The translations under genes were made by a program, and so were the position numbers. A stretch of 64,000 bases of DNA from Fodinicurvata fenggangensis DSM 21160 (GTDB taxonomy: Bacteria; Pseudomonadota; Alphaproteobacteria; Kiloniellales; DSM-21159): assembly GCF_000686045.1 (NCBI RefSeq), contig NZ_JMLV01000003.1, positions 124,001 to 188,000 on the forward strand, written 5' to 3'. The number at the start of each line of letters is the position of its first letter. Position 1 is the stretch's first letter. This document shows positions 16,904 to 26,347 of this stretch, one piece after another. The notes under the pieces are model-generated. The model was not told the origin of the DNA, ran no database searches, and was given only the letters and a program-made list of their open reading frames with translations.

Positions 16904-18576
16904 TGGTTCCGTTCCTGGATGATCGGAGGCTTCTTTATGGGCCCTGGCAAGCCTTTGAACGCGATGTCGCGAGGCTCCTGATTTGCGCCGGGTTTCACGA
17001 CGTACGAGTCGTGGGTGGAGCGAACGACCGCGGTGCTGACATCCTTGGAGTTAAGAACGGCCAGATCTGGGTGGTGCAGTGCAAGCATACCACCACTTCC
17101 TCTCCACCAAAGGCGGCAGTTTCAGAGGTCGTCGAAGCTGGGCGATACTACGAGGCAGACCGGATGGTTGTGGCTATGTCGCGGCCACCAGGTGCGTCGT
17201 TTCGCGAGGAGATTAAGCGCTATCACAAGGTTGGTGTTAAAGTTGAAACCCTCGACCCGTCTCAGCTGAAAGGGCTACTGGCTAAGGTCGGGGAATATCC
17301 AAAGGCCAGAAAAGAGCTGTATCCCTATCAACAAGATGCCTCCGAGAAATTCCGCGAAGGTCTGACCGATACCGGGCGCGGTCAGATAATCCTCGCAACA
17401 GGTTTGGGTAAGACGATCGTGATGGCGGAAGTGGTGGCGGATCTGTTCCGCGATTCCGCCATTCCAGGCAATCGCGTCTTAGTCCTCGCAGATAAGCGCG
17501 AGCTGATCCGGCAGCTTCAGCAGGGCTTCTGGGCTCAGCTTCCAAAATGGGTGCCGACGCACGCCCTCACGAGTGAGGAGCGACCGGCCTTTTGGGATGG
17601 TATTACATTCGCCACGGTGCAGTCAGTGGCTGGACAAATCGAGAGCCTTCCTTCATTTGGCCTCGTTCTCGTCGACGAGGCGCATCACATCGGGTCGCCA
17701 ACGTTTTTGAAAGCGATCGACGAGTTGGATCCCCCGATGCTCGGAGGGGTAACAGCAACGCCGTGGAGAGGAGACGGCTACGAGTTGGACACGGTTCTCG
17801 GACATCCACTTGTTCAGTACGGCATCGCGGACGGTCTTAAGAATCACTTCCTCTGCGAGACGGATTATCGGCTGATGGCTGACAACATCCGATGGGAACT
17901 CGTCCAAAAGCGTTCCTATTACAATTATTCCATCTCGCACCTAAACAAGAAGCTAATCATACCGACACGCGATGAGGAGGCGGCCAAGCACATATACGAG
18001 ACCTTCCGTAATGAAGGTCGGCGTAGTGGCATTGTGTTCTGCTCGACGGTTGAGCACGCCGAATCCTTCGCTGCGACGATCCGCGCCTTTGGTCTTAGTG
18101 CCCAGCCCATTTCCGCTCAGCTTAAGCCCCGTGAGCGGGACAAGTTAATGGCGTCCTTCAGAAAGGGGCAGATTGACATCATCACGAGTGTGGATCTCTT
18201 CAATGAAGGAGTGGATGTTCCCGACGTGGACCTTATCGTCTTCATGAGGTCCACCCACTCGAGGCGGATTTTCGTTCAGCAAATCGGCCGTGGACTACGC
18301 ACAAGCCCGAACAAGGACAAAGTCATAGTATTGGACTTCGTGACGGATATTCGGCGCATTGCCGAGGTTATCGAGCTCGAAAAGGCGGCCGAAGGACCAA
18401 CCGAGGAACTGCCCCTCGGCGACCACGTCATTAATTTTAGCGACCAGTCGGCTGGAAGCTTCATGCTCGAATGGATGAAGGACCAGGCCGACCTGATGCT
18501 GCGGGAGGGCGACCCAACCCTTGAGCTGCCACGCCTGGATTACCCAGAAGCGCCACAGCCCGGAAGTGTCGAATGA
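16903..18576 (+). CDS. Mrr-type nuclease fused to SF2 (DEAD/DEAH) helicase
   Basis: The first 120 residues form an Mrr-like nuclease domain: FERDVARLL, then GANDRGADILG (Asp46) and WVVQCKH (Gln59, Lys61). Next comes an SF2 helicase with Walker A ATGLGKT (about 163-170), LVDEAHHIG (about 256), VTATPWR, and motif VI QQIGRGLRT (about 458). The ATG overlaps the MORC gene stop by one base (TGATG), so the two are co-translated. The fusion likely translocates on and cuts target DNA and is the best candidate for the restriction motor and nuclease of the system. The total of 557 residues is compact for an Mrr-helicase fusion but complete. Confidence 0.9.
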   Translation: MVPFLDDRRLLYGPWQAFERDVARLLICAGFHDVRVVGGANDRGADILGVKNGQIWVVQCKHTTTSSPPKAAVSEVVEAGRYYEADRMVVAMSRPPGASFREEIKRYHKVGVKVETLDPSQLKGLLAKVGEYPKARKELYPYQQDASEKFREGLTDTGRGQIILATGLGKTIVMAEVVADLFRDSAIPGNRVLVLADKRELIRQLQQGFWAQLPKWVPTHALTSEERPAFWDGITFATVQSVAGQIESLPSFGLVLVDEAHHIGSPTFLKAIDELDPPMLGGVTATPWRGDGYELDTVLGHPLVQYGIADGLKNHFLCETDYRLMADNIRWELVQKRSYYNYSISHLNKKLIIPTRDEEAAKHIYETFRNEGRRSGIVFCSTVEHAESFAATIRAFGLSAQPISAQLKPRERDKLMASFRKGQIDIITSVDLFNEGVDVPDVDLIVFMRSTHSRRIFVQQIGRGLRTSPNKDKVIVLDFVTDIRRIAEVIELEKAAEGPTEELPLGDHVINFSDQSAGSFMLEWMKDQADLMLREGDPTLELPRLDYPEAPQPGSVE

Positions 18577-19100
18577 CCATTTTCAACGACATAAGGGAGG
18601 AAGTTCGGCAACGTCTCTGGGCAGACGCTGATCAGCTTGAGTGGACCCGCTTATCCGATGCCGAAAAGTCTCGACAATACAGCCAATGGACCGAGGATCC
18701 GAACATCGGCGGACGGCTCGGTGCCTTCATGGATCCGCGCAAAGTCCGAGTATACATTAAAGACACTCTTCTGAAGAGCTATACGCGCGAGCGGATGGCC
18801 GATCCACGCGCCGCCTTCCGGATACTTGGCATCCCCGAAGACGCGGTATGCTTCGAGAGCTTTATCAAGCCCAATGGTTGCCGTCTCACCGACGGAAGGG
18901 TAGTGTGTTGGAGCCTTGCTTCCTACTGGAAACCTACACTTCTAGCGGTCTATGAACGCGCTTATTGGATCTCAGAAGCCTCTCCCCATGGCGCGGTCCT
19001 TTTCCATGCCGCTGATCAATTTCCAAATCTTAGAACGCGCATGATGGTGGAAGATATTGCCGCTCGCCTGGAGATCCAACAGCTGCGATGGGTTGAGTGA
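18573..19100 (+). CDS. Small protein of unknown function linked to the restriction island
   Basis: I do not recognise this 175-residue protein. It overlaps the helicase stop by 4 bases (ATGA), so it belongs to the same operon and is expected to work with it. It is soluble, with no signal peptide or membrane segment. N-terminal charged helices (FNDIREEVRQRLW) are followed by PNIGGRLGAFMDPRKVRVYIKD and a mixed alpha/beta second half rich in Trp and Tyr. Possible roles are a specificity factor, adaptor or inhibitor; nothing decides between them. Confidence 0.75.
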   Translation: MTIFNDIREEVRQRLWADADQLEWTRLSDAEKSRQYSQWTEDPNIGGRLGAFMDPRKVRVYIKDTLLKSYTRERMADPRAAFRILGIPEDAVCFESFIKPNGCRLTDGRVVCWSLASYWKPTLLAVYERAYWISEASPHGAVLFHAADQFPNLRTRMMVEDIAARLEIQQLRWVE

Positions 19101-19126
19101 TGCCTTGGAGGCTGAAGATATGAAGT

Positions 19127-19680
19127 GTACTGGTTTTCCCGGATGACATTTTGTTTAGATGTTCAGTCCCGGCCCGTGGTGCATCGGGTTCAGTTTGAAT
19201 CTTTGTGGCTGTGACGTCGTAGGTTTGCAGATGAATTCGGACGGCCTGAGACCGCCCAGTGTCTTCAGCCTTCGTGCAAAGTTGTAGGCTTTCAAGGAGT
19301 CCTCGAAATGGTCACTCAGCTGGCGGTGACTTCCTTGATAGTGCGGTTCATGCGCTCTACCTGTCCGTTCGTCCAGGGATGACCTATCCGGGTCAGGCGG
19401 TGCTCAATGCCATTCTCGGCACAGACCCCTCCGAAGATATGGCCGCTGTCATGGATGTCCTGGGCGCGTAGGGTTAACTGCACCCCATTGTTGGTGAGCA
19501 ATGTAGTATAACGTGAATGAGTCTGCGTCGGAAGTGTCAGCAAGTGGCTTTCCTGTTCCATATATCCCCTTTTCACCTGAACGACAGAAATTAAAGGCAT
19601 GCCATTCGGTCCGGCAATCGTTGTCTGTATGTTGCCGGTGACGTGACTCCTTAAAAATCATCCAGGTGTTACTGGAATCG
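19127..19680 (-). mobile_element. IS481-family insertion sequence remnant
   Basis: Both ends resemble each other in inverted orientation: CCCGGATGACATTTT near 19140 and CCTGGATGATTTTT on the other strand near 19645. Between them lies a broken transposase. A complete IS481 element is about 1 kb, so roughly half is missing. The exact ends and any target duplication cannot be fixed by eye. Confidence 0.65.
19155..19600 (-). pseudogene. IS481-family transposase, internally deleted and frameshifted
   Basis: The leftward reading has GIEHRLTRIGHPWTNGQVER, the end of the DDE integrase core with its WTNGQVER signature. The reading then hits a stop near 19316 (after KEVTAS), and the typical C-terminus resumes in another frame: AYNFARRLKTLGGLRPSEF to a TAA at 19155. 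Upstream of about 19540 the sequence no longer resembles a transposase, so the N-terminal half is gone. It cannot be active. It marks the right edge of the restriction island. Confidence 0.8.
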
Positions 19681-19724
19681 TTGGTTGATGTTTGCGCTTG
19701 TGCGCAGGAGGGGCAAGGGCCATC
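19681..19724 (+). repeat. Right copy of diverged 44-bp direct repeat
   Basis: It matches 11183-11226 at 35 of 44 positions in the same orientation. It directly abuts the IS481 remnant and lies 7 bases from the stop of the YedK-type gene. It is probably an IS481-type end left by an older element. Confidence 0.6.
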
Positions 19725-19730
19725 AGTACG

Positions 19731-20387
19731 TTATGATGCCTGCCCTTTTGGCGGTTGCAGGCGCGATACGGTATCATCGTCCTGGATATCGGGGGCAACA
19801 GGATAAGCGATGAGGTCCCCATCGGGTGCGGGCTGGAGCAGGTCCTCCCGCGGTTCAGTCAGCCAGACATCATGTGCTTCCGGAGGCAAGATCACCGGCA
19901 TCCGATCATGGATTTCGGCCATCAGCGCATTGGGCTCGGTAACAATGATGGTGCAGCTGTCCAGCTCCAGATGCGGGTTGTGCTCCCACAGGCCGGCAAA
20001 GGTCAGTGGCTGCCCTGATTTCGAGGTGATGTAGTAGCGTGTCTTGCGCGGGCCACCCTCGTCCTTCCACTCGTAGAAGCCGCTCGCTGGGATTAAGCAG
20101 CGCCGTTTCTTGAAAGGCCCGGCAAAGGCCTTGCGCTGGGTCAACGTCTCCGCGCGCGCGTTGAACATGGCGTACTTCTGGGAAAGCTCCTTCGCCCAGG
20201 GCGGAACTAGCCACCAGCGCACCGTTGCGGCCTCCCGATCTTCGTCCTTCTCGCGGACGATCACGATGTCGGTGGTCGGCCGGATGTCCGAGCGCGGCTG
20301 CAGGTTGGGGGCGTTGTCGAGACGCGTGAGGTTGTAGAGCTCGACAAGCTCCTTCCATGTGAAATGCTGTGTAAAGCGGCCGCACAT
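19731..20387 (-). CDS. yedK: SOS response-associated peptidase (HMCES/YedK, SRAP family)
   Basis: The 218-residue protein starts MCGRFTQ: Cys2, exposed after Met removal, forms the covalent link to abasic sites in single-stranded DNA. The other active-site positions are present: MFNARAET (Asn), SGFYEWK (Glu) and HDRMPVIL (His). It protects abasic sites as a DNA-protein crosslink. It is transcribed away from the imuA-imuB-dnaE2 cassette, with a perfect alphaproteobacterial LexA box between them (20498-20512), so it is likely SOS-induced. Length and motifs are normal. Confidence 0.95.
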   Translation of the reverse strand: MCGRFTQHFTWKELVELYNLTRLDNAPNLQPRSDIRPTTDIVIVREKDEDREAATVRWWLVPPWAKELSQKYAMFNARAETLTQRKAFAGPFKKRRCLIPASGFYEWKDEGGPRKTRYYITSKSGQPLTFAGLWEHNPHLELDSCTIIVTEPNALMAEIHDRMPVILPPEAHDVWLTEPREDLLQPAPDGDLIAYPVAPDIQDDDTVSRLQPPKGQAS

Positions 20388-20497
20388 GGTGGCGTTTCCC
20401 TCGCGACGATGGACCCGATTGCGTCCAGTCTAGCCCCATCCCCGTTGCCGGATCGAGTGTCCTTCGACTCCCGTCTTGACTCTTCCCAGGCAAATAA

Positions 20498-20512
20498 GAA
20501 CAAATAAAGAAC
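20498..20512. promoter_or_regulatory. LexA box (GAAC-N7-GAAC)
   Basis: GAAC, seven bases (AAATAAA), GAAC: an exact match to the alphaproteobacterial LexA site (GTTC-N7-GTTC on the other strand). It lies in the 158-base divergent region between yedK and imuA, 34 bases before the imuA start, and could control both. Confidence 0.85.
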
Positions 20513-20545
20513 ATTCATCTACGATCATGGGAGCGAGCGAGGGCC

Positions 20546-21292
20546 GTGTCCGGGACATCCACCATAGCGCGCCTGCGCGCGGAGATCCGGCACCTGGAGC
20601 CGGGACAGCGCTGCAGCGGCGCCGTCCTGCCTTTCGAGGTGCCGGCGCTGGACGCGCAGTTGCCCGGGGGCGGGCTGGCGCTGGGCGCCCTGCACGAGGT
20701 GCTGGGCGGCGAAAGGGGCCCGCCCGACGAGGCTGCGGCCACGCTCTTCACCGCCGGCATTGCCGCGCGCACCCGGGGACCGGTGCTCTGGTGCCTGCGC
20801 CAGCCTGATCTTTTCGCCCCCGCCCTGGCCCAGGCCGGCCTGGCGCCGGAGCGCGTCATTCATGTGGAGGCACCCGACGAGGCCGCCCTACTGAACTGCC
20901 TGGAGGAGGGCCTGCGGCACGGCGGCCTGGGCGCCGTGGTGGGAGAGGTGCCAAAGCTCTCCATGAAGGCCTCGCGCCGGCTGCAGCTGGCCGCCGAGGG
21001 TCGGGACACCCTGGCGCTGGCCCTGCACCGCACCCCACGGCCGTCGGGGGCGGCAGGGCAGGGGCCGCCGTCGGCGGCGACCACCCGCTGGCGCATCGCC
21101 GCCTGTCCCTCGGTACCCCTGCCGGTGCCCGGCGTGGGGCGGGCGCGCTGGCGGGTCGAGCTGCTGCGGGTGCGCGGCGGCACGGGTACGGAACTGACAC
21201 TGGAGGCATGCGATGCGACGGGTCGTCTCGATCTACCTGCCGGCCTGGCCGACGGATCGGGCGCGGAAGGCCGACGGGAGCTTGCCTCCTGA
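20546..21292 (+). CDS. imuA: ImuA, RecA-like mutasome protein
   Basis: The 248-residue protein shows the ImuA pattern: an N-terminal RLRAEIRHLE helix, FEVPALDAQLPGGGLALGALHEV in the place of the RecA beta-hairpin, and a RecA-like core without a Walker A motif. ImuA acts with ImuB and DnaE2 in SOS mutagenesis. The start is a GTG behind GAGCGAGGG; no ATG fits better. The end overlaps imuB by 80 bases, more than usual, so the last residues may be poorly constrained. The LexA box just upstream predicts DNA-damage induction. Confidence 0.9.
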   Translation: MSGTSTIARLRAEIRHLEPGQRCSGAVLPFEVPALDAQLPGGGLALGALHEVLGGERGPPDEAAATLFTAGIAARTRGPVLWCLRQPDLFAPALAQAGLAPERVIHVEAPDEAALLNCLEEGLRHGGLGAVVGEVPKLSMKASRRLQLAAEGRDTLALALHRTPRPSGAAGQGPPSAATTRWRIAACPSVPLPVPGVGRARWRVELLRVRGGTGTELTLEACDATGRLDLPAGLADGSGAEGRRELAS

Positions 21293-22724
21293 CCGGCCGT
21301 TGGCGCTGCTGGATACAACGGGCCGGGCGCTGCTGGACGCGGATGTGCCGGCCCGGCGCCGCGGCCTGCGGGCCGGCCAGGCGCTCAGCCTGGCGCGCAG
21401 CCTGGTGCCCGAGCTGGAGACACGGCCCGGCACCCCGGAAGAAGATGCCCGAGGCTTGCGGCGCCTGGCCGACTGGGTCTATCGCCATTATGCCCCCCTT
21501 GTCGCGCCGGATCCGCCGGACGGCCTGCTGGTCGACACCACGGGCGCGGACCATCTCCACGGCGGCGAGCTCGCCATGCTGCAGGCCCTGCGCGATCGCC
21601 TGGCGGGGGCCAGTGTTGCCGCCCGCATGGCGCTGGCCGACACGCCGGGGGCCGCGCATGCGCTGGCACGGTATGGCGGTGATCCCTGCACCCGGGTGGC
21701 GCCCGGCGACCACCGCGGGGCGCTCGCGCCCTTGCCGCTGGCGGCCCTGCGTCTTGACCCGGACCAGGTCGACCGGCTGGAGACACTCGGTTTCGAGCGG
21801 ATCGGCGACCTGTTGGACCAGCCGCGCGCGCCGCTGGCTCGGCGGTTCGGCCCGCAGCTGCTGCAGCGCCTGGATGAGGCCCTGGGAGATCGCTACGAGC
21901 CCCTCACCCCCCTGCGCCCGGCCGGGGTCCTCGAGGTCGAGCAGGTCTTCGCCGAGCCAATCGCCGCGGCCGAGACCATCGCGCGTTTCCTGGGCGACCT
22001 GGCACGGGACCTCTGCCGCAAGCTGGAAAGGCAAGGGCAGGGGGTGCGCCGGCTGGACCTGATCTGCCGGCGCGTCGACCGCCAGGATCAGGCCGTCATG
22101 GTGCGCCTCGCCCGCCCGTCCCGTGCCCCCGATCGCCTGGCGGATCTGCTGTGTGATCGCATCGAGACGATCGACCCGGGCTTCGGCATCGAAACCCTGG
22201 TCCTGCGCGCCGCCCGGGCCGAGGCATTGCAACCAGCCCAGAGGCTGAACGAGCTGGGCGCGGCGCAGGCGGCCGATCCCGTTGATCTGGTCGACCGCCT
22301 GACCAACCGCATCGGTGCGACCCGTCTCTATCGCCAGGCGCCGGTGGAAAGCGACGTGCCGGAGCGCTCGGTCCGCCGGGTGGATCCCCTGGCCGCACCC
22401 GACGGGACGGACTGGCCGGCCCGCTGGCCGCGCCCCGTGCGGCTGCTCCGGCGCCCCGAGCCCATCGATGCCCTGGCCCTGCTGCCCGACTATCCGCCGG
22501 CGGCTTTCGTCTGGCGCGGAAGCCGTCACCGCGTGGTGGCTGCCGACGGGCCGGAGCGCATCCACGGCGAGTGGTGGAAGCGCGATGCGGAGACCCGGGC
22601 CGTGCGGGACTACTTCCGGGTCGAGGATGACTCGGGTGGCAGGTACTGGATCTTCCGCTCAAGCGACAGTGTCGACGGGGCGAGCGGCACGCATCGCTGG
22701 TTCCTGCAAGGGTTCTTCGGATGA
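21213..22724 (+). CDS. imuB: ImuB, inactive Y-family polymerase homologue
   Basis: The 503-residue protein matches Y-family polymerases in outline (RVVSIYLPAWPTDR start, GLRAGQALSLARSLVPEL, LLVDTTGADHLHGG, a helix-hairpin-helix near FERIGDLLDQP) but lacks the catalytic acids. For example, SIYLPAWPTD stands where DinB has its first Asp. That is the hallmark of ImuB, which acts as the hub linking DnaE2 to the beta clamp. The C-terminal tail (YWIFRSSDS ... HRWFLQGFFG) is typical. Its stop overlaps the dnaE2 ATG by 4 bases. Confidence 0.93.
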   Translation: MRRVVSIYLPAWPTDRARKADGSLPPDRPLALLDTTGRALLDADVPARRRGLRAGQALSLARSLVPELETRPGTPEEDARGLRRLADWVYRHYAPLVAPDPPDGLLVDTTGADHLHGGELAMLQALRDRLAGASVAARMALADTPGAAHALARYGGDPCTRVAPGDHRGALAPLPLAALRLDPDQVDRLETLGFERIGDLLDQPRAPLARRFGPQLLQRLDEALGDRYEPLTPLRPAGVLEVEQVFAEPIAAAETIARFLGDLARDLCRKLERQGQGVRRLDLICRRVDRQDQAVMVRLARPSRAPDRLADLLCDRIETIDPGFGIETLVLRAARAEALQPAQRLNELGAAQAADPVDLVDRLTNRIGATRLYRQAPVESDVPERSVRRVDPLAAPDGTDWPARWPRPVRLLRRPEPIDALALLPDYPPAAFVWRGSRHRVVAADGPERIHGEWWKRDAETRAVRDYFRVEDDSGGRYWIFRSSDSVDGASGTHRWFLQGFFG

Positions 22725-25700
22725 CCGACACCCCGCGTTACGCCTAGCTGCAGGTAACCAGCCACTTCAGCTTCCTGCACGGGGCTTCGTCCTGCGAAGA
22801 GCTCTTCAGCCGTGCCGCGGAGCTTGGCATCGAGGCCCTGGGCCTGGTCGACCGCAACAGCCTGGCCGGCCTCGTGCGGGCCCATGTGGCGGCGCGGGAC
22901 ACCGGTGTGCGGCTGGTGGCCGGCTGCCGCCTGGACCTGACCGACGGGCCCTCGATCCTGGTCTACCCCATGGACCGTGTGGGCTACGGGCGGCTCTGTC
23001 GGCTGCTGACACTGGGCAAGCAGCGCGCCGGCAAGGGCGAATGTCACCTGGCATGGGCCGACCTGGCAGCCGACTGCGCGGGCCTGATCGGTATCCTCCT
23101 GCCCGATGAGCCCGACGCAGACTGCGCCGCACAATTGGCCCGGCTACGCGCGGTCTTCGCCGACCGGGCCTATCTGGCACTCACCCTGCGCCGGCGTCCG
23201 GACGACCAACTGCGGCTGCACGAGCTCTCCAACCTGGCCGCCCGGGCGGGCGTGGCCACGGTGGTGACCGGGGACGTGCTCTACCACACCCCCGACCGGC
23301 GCCCACTGCAGGACGTGATGACCTGCGTGCGTCACGGCTGCACCATCGACGATCTGGGTTACCGCCGGGAGCGCTGCGCCGACCGTCACCTGAAGGCCCC
23401 GGCCGAGATGCACCGGCTCTACGCCCGCTATCCGGAGGCACTGGCACGCGGGCTGGAGATCGCTGACCGCTGCCGCTTCAGCCTGGATGAACTGGCCTAT
23501 CAGTATCCAGACGAGCGCGAATACAGGGACGAGACCCCCCAGCAGGCCTTGGAGCGCCTGAGCCGGGAGGCCGCCGCCGATCGCTACCCCGATGGCGTGC
23601 CGGAGAAAGTGCAGGCGAGTCTGGAGCACGAACTGGCGCTCATCGGTAGGCTCGACTACGCGCCCTATTTCCTGACGGTGAACGCCATCGTGCGCTTTGC
23701 GCGATCCCGGGGCATCCTCTGCCAGGGGCGGGGCTCCGCGGCGAACTCGGTCGTCTGTTACCTGCTCGGTATCACGGCGATCGATCCCGAGAAGCACGAC
23801 CTACTGTTCGAGCGTTTCGTCTCCGAGGCTCGGCGCGAGCCGCCGGACATCGACGTGGATTTCGAGCACCAGCGCCGCGAGGAGGTGATCCAGTGGGTCT
23901 ACGAGACCTACGGACGCGAACGCGCCGCGCTCTGTGCCACGGTCATCCGCTATCGCGCCAAAGGTGCATTGAGAGATGTGGGCAAGGCGCTTGGCCTGCC
24001 GGTCGATCTCATCGAGAGGCTGGCTGAGCAGATCCAGGATGACGGTAGCCTTTCCGAGCCGGCGGCCCCGGAGGGAACCGGCGGCATGGATCGCCGGGTG
24101 CGCCTCACCCTCGAGCTGGCCGGCCAACTGATGGGAACCCCGCGGCATCTGAGCCAGCATCCGGGGGGCTTCGTGCTGACCCGGGAGCGCCTGGACGAGC
24201 TGGTGCCCGTCGAGCCGGCGGCCATGGAGCTGCGCCAGGTGATCGAGTGGGACAAGGAGGATATCGCCGTACTGGGCTTCATGAAGGTGGATTGCCTGGC
24301 GCTGGGCATGCTCTCCTGCATGAAGCGCGCCTTCGACCTGCTGGCCGATCACAAGGGGGTCGATCTAAGTCTGGCGAGCATCCCGCAGGAGGATCCGGCC
24401 ACCTACGCCATGATCCGCCGGGCCGATACCGTCGGGGTCTTCCAGATCGAGAGCCGCGCGCAGATGAACATGTTGCCGCGGCTCAAGCCGCGCACTTTCT
24501 ATGACCTGGTCATCGAAGTCGCCATCGTGCGCCCGGGGCCGATCCAGGGCGACATGGTGCACCCTTATCTGCAGCTACGTGAGGGGCTGGAGCCCGTCAG
24601 CTATCCCACACCGGCTCTGAAACGCGTGCTGGGTAAGACCCTGGGCGTGCCCCTGTTCCAGGAGCAGGCCATGCGGGTGGCCATCGAATGCGCGGGCTTC
24701 ACGCCGGCCGAGGCCGACCAGCTGCGCAAGGGCATGGCCACCTTCAAGCACACCGGCGGGGTCGTCCACCTGGAGGAGAAGCTGATTGAGGGCATGGTGG
24801 CCAATGGCTACGGCCGGGACTACGCCGAGCGGACCTTCAAGCAATTGGAGGGCTTCGGCAGCTATGGTTTCCCGGAGAGCCATGCGGCGTCCTTCGCGCT
24901 CATCGCCTATGCCAGTTCCTGGCTCAAGTGCTGGCACCCGGACGTCTTCTGTGCCGCACTGCTCAATGCCCAGCCCATGGGATTCTACGCCCCGGCGCAG
25001 ATCGTGCGCGATGCCTGCGAACACGGCGTCGAGGTGCGTCCGGTCTGTATCAACGCCTCGCGCTGGGACTGCACCCTGGAGCCGGTCCCGGGACAAAGTC
25101 GTTTCGCCGTGCGCCTGGGCTTCAGGCTGGTGAAAGGCCTCGGGAATGCCGGGGCGGCGGAGCTGGTGGCGGCGCGTGGCGAGCGGCCCTTCGTCTCTGT
25201 CGAGGACCTGCGCCGGCGCACGCGCTTGCCGATGACCAGCCTCGAGACGTTGGCCCGGGCCGATGCCTTCTTGCCTGCATTCGGGCTGGAGCGCCGCGAG
25301 GCGCTCTGGGCCATCAGGGCCCTGGGTGATACGCCCCTGCCGCTCTTTGCTGCGGCGGATGAACGCGGGGACTCGCGATCAGCAGACGCGGAGGAGCCGG
25401 CCGTCGCCCTCAGGCCCATGACCGCCGGCGACGCGGTGGTCCAGGATTACCTTCAGCTGGGGCTGAGTCTCCGGGCGCATCCGCTGGCCTTCCTGCGTGA
25501 TGACCTGCGGAAGAGGCAGGTCAGCTGCTGTTCGGAGGTGCTGGCCCTGCGCGACGGCGCACGGGCCGAGACGGCCGGCCTGGTCCTTGTGCGCCAGCGC
25601 CCGGGCTCGGCCAGGGGGGTGGTCTTCGTGACGCTGGAGGATGAAACAGGCACCGTGAACTGCGTCGTCTGGCCCGACCTGCTGAAGCGCGAACGGGCCT

Positions 25701-25936
25701 GCATTCTCTCGGCGAGCCTGCTGTGCGTGCGCGGAGCGATCCAGAGAGAAGGTGAGGTGGTGCATCTGATCGCGCGCAGTGTAGAGAATCACTCCGACCT
25801 GCTGGAGCAACTGCCCCGTTGCAGGCACGAGCAGGATAGCGACAGGGCTGGCGGAACCGTGGATGAATCGCACGTAGCGCAGTATCCCCGGAAGGGGCGG
25901 GTCCGTTTGAGAGTGAGGTCCCGGAACTTTCACTGA
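22721..25936 (+). pseudogene. dnaE2: Error-prone DNA polymerase DnaE2 (ImuC) with amber codon at position 9
   Basis: The reading starts at an ATG overlapping the imuB stop and gives MTDTPRYA, then TAG at 22745-22747, then [14 protein letters not shown], the conserved DnaE2 N-terminus, where a Glu (GAG) is normal. A single G-to-T change explains it. Everything after is intact for 1062 residues: the PHP region, the polymerase core with [15 protein letters not shown] carrying catalytic Asp residues, the HhH and OB-fold regions, and the usual RVRSRNFH end. The first in-frame start after the amber is a GTG at 22874, which would remove the beginning of the PHP domain. The gene is therefore a recent nonsense allele, a case of readthrough, or a base error. 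Without DnaE2 the ImuA/ImuB mutasome would not work. Confidence 0.9.
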
Positions 25937-26347
25937 GGTGACCATATTCCCTGGATACGAAGTGAGCACCAAGCGGGACTCTGGGAGTATTTGAGCGGAC
26001 CTATGCACGTTGGAAAGCCGGGAATATCGGGTGCATTGGTCGCAATCGGGATACGCGACTGTCGTTTCTGATGAGAATTCACAAAGGAGTGCGGTTTATT
26101 TTCTCGGATTTTCCGACGCGGCTACGCTTGGGTCAGGAAGCCGAACCGTACGGTTGGTATGTACATCCCCGTTGAAGTCACGTGCGGAGGGCAGAATCTT
26201 CTTCCTGATGCGCAACAATGAATATCTGCTTCGGTGCAAGGCGGCAGTTGAAGGGAAACCCAAGTGCACGGATGAGCGCAAGATGAGTACATTGTTCCAA
26301 TCGGTCGTCCTATGCTGAGCCGAGGGCGACTAGAGTTCTGCGCATCC
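25937..26347. other. Gene-free stretch after dnaE2
   Basis: An open reading frame of 102 codons (26010-26318, +) exists, but its composition is unlike a real protein and it has no ribosome binding site or recognisable domain. A short self-complementary run (ACCGTACGGT near 26146) is the only structure seen. I see no supported gene. Confidence 0.55.

Noticed and set aside
26010-26318. Open reading frame of 102 codons after dnaE2, with a short run faintly like a group II intron domain (ACCGTACGGT)
   Set aside because: No ribosome binding site, no domain and atypical composition; the intron likeness covers only a few bases and no reverse transcriptase or domain V is seen.
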